From Armillaria gallica (lineage: Eukaryota; Basidiomycota; Agaricomycetes; Agaricales; Physalacriaceae), in NCBI GenBank assembly GCA_037576215.1, contig JBANDB010000013.1:868001-932000 (forward strand): 64,000 bases of DNA. The letters run 5' to 3'. Below the pieces are notes generated by a model. It ran no database searches. It saw only the letters and a program-made list of their open reading frames with translations, and was not told the origin of the DNA. A program made the position numbers and the translations under genes. Position 1 is the stretch's first letter; each line of letters starts with the position of its first letter. Positions 56,787-64,000 of this stretch are shown piece after piece.

Positions 56787-57420
56787 ATGGTCTGTGAAGT
56801 CGATGAACGCCTAATACTACCAATCAACACCAAGCACCGAGTCCAGGTTTCAGCCAAGCTTGCAGATGAAAATAATGATGCTGAAGATGCCTGGAATATG
56901 AAGAATCATCTTGGTGGTAGCGCCATAGCTGATGTTGGTATGTTAATCATAAGGATCTGTTCAGCTAGTCATTGACCATCCAATGCTTTGATAGTTGAAG
57001 ATCATGCCGATATAGCTAAGGATAGTGACAAGCCAGATAGTGACGCTGTAAATCCAGATGGCACTTTGAAGACTGTCGACCAGATGACATGGGACTATTC
57101 GCCAACCTCATCTCCAGTCAAGCTGGTATCTGCTAATGCAGCAGCCATGAAGCAAAGGCATGAAGATGACCAGCCAAGCCAGGGTAGCATGAGTAAAAAG
57201 CAGAAGACGGTGATGCTTATCCAGCTCATAAAATCGCAGCACAATGACTAATGCAGTGTTCTTCTAGGTCGAGGCTGGAGATGTTGCACAGGGAACTGGG
57301 GCTTGGGACAAAGGCGACGGATCTGCACGAGGAGCCAATGATACGGACGAGGATTCAGAGATGGATGAAGGGGAGCAAAGATACTGGAAGACCAAAAGCA
57401 AGAGCAGTGATGTACGTAGT
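56787..57420 (+). CDS. acidic hypothetical protein (exons), possibly transposon-associated
   Basis: Open segments 56787-56936, 56991-57240 and 57270-57410 can be joined: NNDAEDAWNMKNHLGGSAIA, VEDHADIAKDSDKPDSD, MKQRHEDDQPSQGSMSKKQK and then GANDTDEDSEMDEGEQRYW. It is strongly acidic with a basic patch, and no known domain is visible. A possible further exon (about 57440, EVGHCEHGRYESE) has a diverged second copy at about 58215 (EVGRCKHGRYKSED). The start is uncertain. Confidence 0.35.
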
Positions 57421-57434
57421 ACACAGTATAATGA

Positions 57435-58260
57435 GTATAACTTAGCTGAAGTGGGCCACTGCGAGCACGGCAGGTATGAGTCTGAAGCCCAGCAAATCTT
57501 ACCTTGACATATTCCCTGTTCATTACTACCAACCTCTTGTGGTTTCCCTTCTTGACAATCTTTCCGTCCTTCATGCATCTAAGTGAATCTTTTTGACAAG
57601 TCAACAGTGAACACTCAGGTCTGTTACCAAGACTCGAATGGAGACACTCACCTACTCTCGTTTCCATTCAGAAACCTCATTGCAGTATGTTGCATGACAT
57701 ATAGAGAAACAAGGTAAGCACAACACTGTATTCAAATAGATTGTTAACGAAACGGTGTGCGACGGGAAGATTTGAGTAGCTGCACCTTTCGTATAGTCGA
57801 GGATGGGGATGGGGACAGGAGGAAGCAAACAGGATACTGTACAATTACGACCGTAGCTTCACAGGGTGTTACGTGTTATGCTTTATGACGGTGGGGCCAT
57901 AGCTTCACAGGGTCAGGTTACGTGTTACGGTTTATGAATTTAACTTCATTTGCAATTCCACCACCTCAGCAAATCCGTATCAGGATTTAGATTAGATTGT
58001 AGTCCTGACAATCAGAATCGCTTGCAGTGGAAAAATCCTCTGCTTTCTGAACCACTCCGGAGCCTGAGAGTGATGCATGTATCCCCACTGAGCCATCAGT
58101 CAGCAGGTTTGGTAGAATACGGAAGCCCTCAAAGTGGCTTGAGGCTTTAAAGGTATGAGAGAAGTAGATCTTTCATTGTACTACCTGTATATACATTCTG
58201 CATCAGAAAAACACTTAGCGAAGTGGGCCGTTGCAAGCATGGCAGGTACAAGTCCGAGGA
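57435..58260. repeat. diverged duplicate exon and tandem direct repeat
   Basis: The block gaagtgggccactgcgagca (57449) and gaagtgggccgttgcaagca (58218) are diverged copies about 770 bp apart. Between them, at 57857-57940, cttcacagggt, gttacgtgtta and ggtttatg/gctttatg are repeated in tandem (period about 45 bp). Confidence 0.5.
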
Positions 58261-58976
58261 CCTGAGCGAACAGAAATATATTATGCAGTCATGTAATGCG
58301 GTAGCCAAAAAATATACTAAGCCTTGCCCGATGTCAGTCAGGAATGCTGGAAGAGTGTGTAACTCACTGAGAATTCATTGCCATCTGTTTCTGTATCATC
58401 CGCAAGCCCAACGTTGAACGTACAACAGCTTCCCAGCTTCCCACAGTGAATCAAACACTCGCGATGCGTGCGAGTGCAATTAGGCAATGATGGTCGCACT
58501 GAGTTAGGTATCGACTAGAGGAGGTCAATGATTGGAAACCCTGGTGATTCCCCACGCATTGAATATCAGTCATATTCCTTTTGCCAATGTCCCGAGAAAA
58601 TAACGCATATATTTTGGATACCACTTGAATAGCCCTAGCAAATGATAGCACAAATGATGGTACAGGATCACCAACAGGGTGTATGTTCAATGACCAAGAA
58701 TGGCATGCCAAGGAGAGGTCTTTTGCCAAGGTCACATCGGCAAGCACACGTTGGAAGCACAGACGATCCCCCACATATCAAGGTCCAAAACACTCGTCTC
58801 CCATGGGATGTATATCATTGAGACCAGTAAATCCATAATCATTCAAGAATCCAAGCGCGAAGAGACATGTGCCCACATTTAAAGCGACCTTGCAATCCAT
58901 GACAGTCTTTGGATAAAGGACCACGCATTCGTTAGCCATAAGAACTGCCATGTCAAGAACTAAAAGTGTTACGATT

Positions 58977-59345
58977 TATTCGTTTTCTTGGCATCTTATC
59001 TTATCTTTGATAGATAAGATAAGATGCTTACTCACCACTTTCCTTAGACCTGCGACTCTCGGAGAGTCTTCATAAATCTTCACATCGCTAACACGTCACG
59101 CTTGGACGACATGTACGCGACACGTACTCAATACAACTTAACATGTATCAAGCACGCCTTATTCTCAGCTACCGTGTACTTGGCTTATTCACTTTCTAAC
59201 ATGGTAACCTCATCTTAGTACCTATTACGAACCCTGACTTTAGTATATAAGTAGCTTACTCAAAGCCTGTATTTCCCTAGCTTTGAGCTAAAGTTTATTC
59301 ATACTGACACATTCCTAACCTATTGCTAAGAGCTCCTAAAGTGAG
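58977..59345 (+). repeat. 5' LTR of a Ty3/gypsy retrotransposon (3' limit approximate)
   Basis: It begins TGTTACGATTTATTCG, a start typical of fungal gypsy LTRs, preceded by AAAAG as a possible 5-bp target duplication. It contains a 15-bp-arm palindrome of GATAA sites (58991-59027) and a TATA box (GTATATAAG near 59242). The 3' LTR is outside the window, so the right limit cannot be checked. Confidence 0.6.
58991..59027. promoter_or_regulatory. perfect 15-bp inverted repeat made of GATA sites in the LTR
   Basis: GCATCTTATCTTATC and its exact inverse GATAAGATAAGATGC are separated by 7 bases. Each arm carries two overlapping GATAA sites, so the structure could bind GATA factors or form a hairpin in the transcript. 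Confidence 0.7.
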
Positions 59346-59485
59346 TCTTGGGCATCAACTATACACAAGGGCTAGACGGTGACTGTACGAACGCGATACA
59401 GCCGATCTATTCACCTTTTAGTTGGAGTTCGGGTCTTACAATTAGCTCAAAGCTAACCCACTATCTTTTACTAGAACACCGCTTG

Positions 59486-60514
59486 ATGGAGAACGACGAC
59501 GCTCAGATTATAGCAATAGCACTAGGAATACCAAGCGCCACTCTCGTCTCCATTGCCCTCATTCTTGCAGTCAGGATCCGCTATAGGACAAGACAACTAC
59601 AGCTCCGACGACAGGAAGAGGCGCACCGAACCAACCCCTCAATCATCACTGATAACTCCAATGGCATCCTGCTCGAGCAGCAGCCACCCTGACTCTTCGC
59701 ACCCGTACCACGGCGACCAATCCCAATCAACCAGCTCATTAGGCCAGGAGTCGACCAGACGGAGACAGACGTTCCTGAGCAGGCTCCTCCCAACGACACG
59801 GAGGAAGGTACTCCTACCCCTCCCGGAAGGCGCCCGGCCAGTGTCGACATCACCACCGAGCATCCCGCTTCCTACTATGCCTCGCTTGTCCCTTGAACTC
59901 CCTCACCTGACTCGGACCCCCGAATCACCACCAGTAGGAGGAGACGCAACGTGGGCCGCGACAGACAACCCGACATCCCAGCAGCCAATAACAACGATGG
60001 GGATAACAGGCACTCTGCTCCACCACCCACAGCTGGTATCACTCCCGAGGAGTTCTGGGATAACTTCGACGTCCCCTACAGCGCCTTCTTCCCAACATGC
60101 GATGCCCCTTCACCCGAGCGTCGCGTACCCCAAGGAAGGTTCGGAACAACCCTTACCACGTGGGACGTCCCTGTACAGACCCACGAGTCGACACTCGAGC
60201 CTGTACACGTCGAGGAACCCATCGCCGGCCCCTCTAACCCCGCGCCACCCCCAAGGCGAAGCGGTTGGCGAGCACAGCCGAGAAGATCTCCGTACTGTCC
60301 CCCTCGAGCAAGTGCTTGGGAGCGACTCACCAACTCACTCCGAAATCAGCCACAGCAGGAGTCCGAGCTCAGTGAGCCGACCACCGTCATCAACACACCG
60401 CAGAACCGTCCCCCTACCCCGTTCCGAGTCACAATCGATGGGATCCCCAAGTCGACCGCCAAGCAGACGCGCAATAACAGCCCCTACTACCCCAGTGATG
60501 ACAACATTGATTGA
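59486..60514 (+). pseudogene. gypsy ORF1 with membrane segment, two in-frame TGA codons
   Basis: The ATG at 59486 opens MENDDAQIIAIALGIPSATL, a hydrophobic membrane-spanning segment followed by a basic stretch (RIRYRTRQLQLRR) and a long Pro/Ser/Arg-rich region with genuine protein composition (ITPEEFWDNFDVPYSAFF, TIDGIPKSTAKQ). The frame is interrupted by TGA at 59690 and 59894, and its own end is the TGA at 60512-60514. It overlaps the gag ATG at 60498 by 17 bases. An upstream ORF of this kind is seen in some mushroom gypsy elements, in my recollection; its role is unknown. Confidence 0.6.
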
Positions 60515-61955
60515 TGCAATCAAATTCTATAACGAAACAGACGATGACCCCACAGTCTCTACTCCTGCTATATTAAGGCAAGCAACGTTTTTAAATTTGT
60601 ACAATTATTTTGCCTTCGAATTACCCTTTTCCATGGTCTGGGGAGCATCCCTAGCCGGGAACGATTATTTTATGAAGAAAAATAAAGGTCTTCCAGCAGA
60701 CGAAATCCTACAGTACGAAGCGGAGCGGAATGCTCGCGCTTTGTGGAATTCCGTACACCCAAATGCCATAATCGAAGAATGGCCCGGGTACGAGGAAGCC
60801 GCACTAGAGATCGAGATCCAGGAACCCATGCCAGATGAGCCCCCAGTAGCACCCCCCCAAGTCACTAATACATTTTCCTATGCCACCAGACAGGCGGCTC
60901 CAGGAACGTATCAACCTGGCTATCAACCGTTCGCCGGTGGTGGCCACGGAGCTGGTGGAAGTGGCGGGCAACCTGCACAGCCTCCTGCACCACCAGTATG
61001 GGTAATGCTCCCACGATTCCCAGCGCCACCAGCAATGCCAGACCCGCCTATACCCTGGGAATTGCAAGCTGGAGCGGTAGCCCCCTATAACGATTTCAAG
61101 CCAAAGATCTTGAAAGAGGTCGATGACTTCTTAGGGGACTCAGACAACATCGCTCGCTTCTTCCTGAAGTGCAAGTTACACTTTGATGTCTTTAACGCGC
61201 ATTTCCGCCAACACCTGCACAAGGTAATCTTTTGCGTTTCTCGACTCGCAGGGGATGCCGAAAGGTGGTGGCAGCTGTGCACCAAAGTCATAGGAAAGAC
61301 AACGGACGGCGAGCAGCAATACCCAACCTACGACGAGTTCCAGTCGGAGCTCAATAAAAGGTTCTGGAAGGACGCTGACTCACAGATAAAGTACGCGCAT
61401 TGGGAAAAGCTAAAGCAGTCGGAACACAAGGACGGCGACAAGTTCTTCCAGCTATTTGAAGAACTAGCCTACCATGCCGGAGTACGCAATAACGACCAAG
61501 TTATGCTCCACCAAATCAAGAAGGCCGCCTGTCAGACGAGTAAAAATACGATATACTCATCAGACGGCGATGTGCCAATTGATTACCCAGCGTGGAAGGC
61601 CCGCCTACTCCGAATTGATCTCAATTGGCACCTCAAACAGGCAGAAGGAACGACAGGGCCCATAGCCCGACCACAGAAGACGACCACGCCTATGCAGGGT
61701 GGTCAAACTAGAGCCCCTGTACCAACAACAGCAACAAGTACAGGAACGACTTATGGAGGACGTGGACAGCCGATGAATATTGACAAGGCCAGGGCAGACA
61801 CGGTATGCTTCGGATGTGGCAAGAAAGGCCACTTCAAGCGAGACTGCCCCACCGCGCCCAAAACCCGAGCTGAGTCTTTGCAACGCGCAAATACTTACTG
61901 GGATGTAAAGGAAGGCCTCTCAACGATTGAGGAGGTAAAAGAAACCGCCGTCTAG
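60498..61955 (+). CDS. gag: gypsy Gag
   Basis: The structural capsid/nucleocapsid protein of the retrotransposon. I chose the ATG at 60498 (MTTLIDAIKFYNETDDD), which overlaps the end of ORF1. The same frame is open upstream to 59553, but there it reads as low-complexity Ser/Pro/Arg sequence opposite the better ORF1 frame. Visible parts: a Pro/Gly-rich linker, the capsid domain (LGDSDNIARFFLKCKLHFDV, AGDAERWWQLCTKV, LNKRFWKDADSQIKYAHWE) and a CCHC zinc knuckle CFGCGKKGHFKRDC (about 61806-61847). Ends at TAG 61953-61955. No lesion. Confidence 0.88.
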   Translation: MTTLIDAIKFYNETDDDPTVSTPAILRQATFLNLYNYFAFELPFSMVWGASLAGNDYFMKKNKGLPADEILQYEAERNARALWNSVHPNAIIEEWPGYEEAALEIEIQEPMPDEPPVAPPQVTNTFSYATRQAAPGTYQPGYQPFAGGGHGAGGSGGQPAQPPAPPVWVMLPRFPAPPAMPDPPIPWELQAGAVAPYNDFKPKILKEVDDFLGDSDNIARFFLKCKLHFDVFNAHFRQHLHKVIFCVSRLAGDAERWWQLCTKVIGKTTDGEQQYPTYDEFQSELNKRFWKDADSQIKYAHWEKLKQSEHKDGDKFFQLFEELAYHAGVRNNDQVMLHQIKKAACQTSKNTIYSSDGDVPIDYPAWKARLLRIDLNWHLKQAEGTTGPIARPQKTTTPMQGGQTRAPVPTTATSTGTTYGGRGQPMNIDKARADTVCFGCGKKGHFKRDCPTAPKTRAESLQRANTYWDVKEGLSTIEEVKETAV

Positions 61956-64000
61956 ATAACGATTCAATCTATTCGGTGACTCAGGGTTTAGTTTCGGCTG
62001 GTATGCCTATCGCATTTCATCATTGTACTTATATATCGCCTGTAGTACCTAACACACATTCGAATATACCCGCGACTTCGCAACCAGACCAGGAACTAAA
62101 CAGCAAGAATCAACCTACGCCTAACGAAGCGACCAAAGGGATGACCGCGGTAGTCACAGAGCTATCGGATCGATCGACACTTACGCCTAACGAAGCGACC
62201 CCTCTAGGAACAAGCACGGTAGTCACAGAGCTATCGGTTCGATGCCCGACAAGTAACCTATTACAGGCGAAAGTCCGAGGCGATGAGTCACCCACCATAG
62301 TGACACCCATCATAACGGCGAAGCACCAGTCGAGGCCTCCCCCAGGGGAGTTTCAAGCCGCAGTGATGAATGTTCGACCGGATGGGGCAGGAGAGCAGAC
62401 GGCTACGCTCCCACGTAAATGTCCTCTGCCTGAACCAACGGTTACTCCACGGAGTCCCTGCCGCGCAGGGAGTTTCGAGGGAATAGCTTCGGCGAAACCT
62501 CCTCTGGTAAAAGAGTATACCCACAGGCTACCAAAGTGTAAATCCCACGACAGGGCTTTGGAGATAGCAATGGAGGCCAGCTCCCGCAACACTGGATTAC
62601 AGGCCCTAACGAAGGCAACATTACAGAAGACGAGGGACACAGCAAGGGACTATTTGCTCTCCGTCCTGAAGAACCAAGAGGACGAACCAGAGTCGGGTAA
62701 GTGCCCCCGATCAGTTGCCAACGCCTATCGTGACGAAGGGCGACCCGATGAAGGGGGAATGCTGAATGAAACGAGGGTCCCAGTCATCACAGAGACAGGC
62801 CCGAAGGTACAAGGTGAAGGCGACCACTCATCGACGGTAAGAAGCGTAGGCAATCGTCGTCCAGCGGTGTCAGCCCAACCTGCAGTCTCTCCATGAGACG
62901 GCGCCTTCGAGGAAAGTGCCTCCTGTTCCACGACCAACCAGAAAGCCGCAGGTTCAGAAGCTGCTAGCGCCCAGGCAGTGCAAAGGGGGCATCAGGTAGC
63001 TACTTTGGAAGAAGTACCTGATCACGAAGACATTACCAGTTTCATGATGAACAAGAACGCTAACTTAACCCCTTTAGACTTAGAAAATGCAGTGACCTCA
63101 CTGACAGTAGTCACACCCGTATGGGGTGACGCGAAGGTTGAAGAGGCCCTGCAACTGTCCTGAACCTATACAAAGGGACAGACCTATAGAGAATGGCTCA
63201 AACCATTCGAAGCAGAGTGGACTCTACGAGGCGTAGCACAAGCGCGAACGGAGTCGGAGGCGAGGGCAATCCTCAAAAACTGGATTCACAAAACACGTGT
63301 GGAGGAGGTCGTTGACTCAATGGTCAAAGCAATGAGGGGGATGAAGCGAATTGACGCACTCTGGTGGCTTCATGAGCTACAAGAGCCAAAGCGACTTATC
63401 AGCACGTTAAGCGATAAAGGGAAAGACCTGGTGATCCCCGTCATGCTTGGGGCTCCAGGAACAATTCCCAAAATCTCTACAACCGCGTTGGTAGACAGTG
63501 GATGCACCAGTAGTGCCATCAATCAAAAATTCGTTAAGCAACATCACATCCCAACCCGACCAACGGCCGCCCCAATCCCAGTTTATAATGCCGACAGAAC
63601 CAAGAACTCAGGAGGATCAATTACTGAATACGCCGAGATCGAACTCAAAATCGGGGATCATTCTGAACGAATAGATCTAGCCGTAACAGATCTCGGTGAT
63701 AAGGAAATCTTCCTTGGTCACGACTGGTTAGCCTGGCATAATCCAATCATCAATTGGAAGACAGGAGGATTAACGTTTGCACGGTGCGAATGCCATAAAA
63801 ACCCCTTCGTACTACCCGATGCAGACCCCGATGATAAGTGGGACGAAGAACTGGAAGAGGGAGACACTATCCTTGCAATAGATTTCACACAGGCCATTCT
63901 CATACGTGCGCATCACGCCAATGACTTAGCTGCCGCAGCCAACGCAGACAAGGAGACCAGGACGTTCGAAGAAATGGTTCCAGAATGGTGTCGGGACTTC
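61931..64000 (+). pseudogene. pol: gypsy pol, N-terminal part with protease; two in-frame TGA; partial
   Basis: The pol frame is -1 relative to gag, opens at 61931 and overlaps the gag end by 25 bases, so it would be reached by frameshift or reinitiation. A long linker (two copies of PNEAT within about 80 bp near 62120-62200) precedes the retropepsin: TALVDSGCTSSAINQKFV with catalytic DSG (63494) and EIFLGHDWLAWHNPIINW. TGA codons at 62894 and 63161 interrupt an otherwise continuous frame. The reverse transcriptase lies beyond the right edge. Confidence 0.75.

Larger units (their letters stand above)
58977..64000 (+). mobile_element. Ty3/gypsy retrotransposon, 5' part, cut by the window edge
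   Basis: The order LTR, small transmembrane ORF1, gag with a CCHC zinc knuckle and then a protease-containing pol start is that of a fungal Ty3/gypsy (Metaviridae-type) element. Reverse transcriptase and integrase lie beyond the right edge. Four in-frame TGA stops interrupt ORF1 and pol, so this copy is probably inactive. Confidence 0.85.

Noticed and set aside
58451..58774. 107-codon minus-strand frame
   Set aside because: No domain, no splice context, and it sits in decayed repeat-rich DNA; not strong enough to call a gene.
1..64000. CRISPR arrays, bacterial operons or origins
   Set aside because: No regularly spaced identical repeats with unique spacers were seen, and the gene structure is clearly eukaryotic with spliceosomal introns.

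Overview
The window is nuclear DNA of a filamentous basidiomycete, most likely a wood- or litter-decaying Agaricomycete. The evidence is many short (about 45-60 nt) GT-AG introns, a laccase, a CYP63-type P450, a private expansion of F-box/leucine-rich-repeat-like genes, a fungal Helitron, a Ty3/gypsy element and several small inverted-repeat transposons. No tRNA or rRNA was recognised.

Layout. 1-14.5 kb is a cluster of F-box/LRR-like genes on both strands: six multi-exon members and one 5'-truncated member. One large intronless orphan gene (8130-10895) lies inside it. 14.6-22.4 kb holds a serine/proline-rich hypothetical gene and then a Helitron RepHel gene (HUH/Y2 replication initiator plus Pif1-type helicase) with a small inverted-repeat element 10 bp past its stop. 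22.4-29.5 kb is gene-poor and decayed: nested TA-flanked elements, a 285-bp-offset tandem duplication, a run of diverged exon/intron units and a C2H2 zinc-finger-like exon. 29.6-31.1 kb has an F-box-like gene with an in-frame stop, preceded by an 84-bp tandem repeat.

31.8-49.0 kb is a metabolic block: a broken AsaB/CmcJ-like gene, a laccase, a CYP63-like P450, a divergent housekeeping pair (cyclin C and mitochondrial malate dehydrogenase), a secreted epoxide hydrolase and a secreted S33/TAP-like alpha/beta hydrolase. An intact AsaB/CmcJ-like paralogue sits at 50.3-51.2 kb. Laccase, P450, epoxide hydrolase and AsaB-like enzymes could act together in oxidative or specialised metabolism, but the sequence shows only proximity.

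51.2-58.9 kb is again decayed (retropepsin-like exon, broken CE9-type amidohydrolase, a MITE, acidic hypothetical exons). 58.98-64.0 kb is the 5' part of a Ty3/gypsy retrotransposon (LTR, ORF1, gag, start of pol), cut by the window edge.

Two patterns stand out. Several otherwise sound genes carry a single frame break of the same sense, as if one base were missing. The gypsy element carries four in-frame TGA stops that are all compatible with CGA-to-TGA change.
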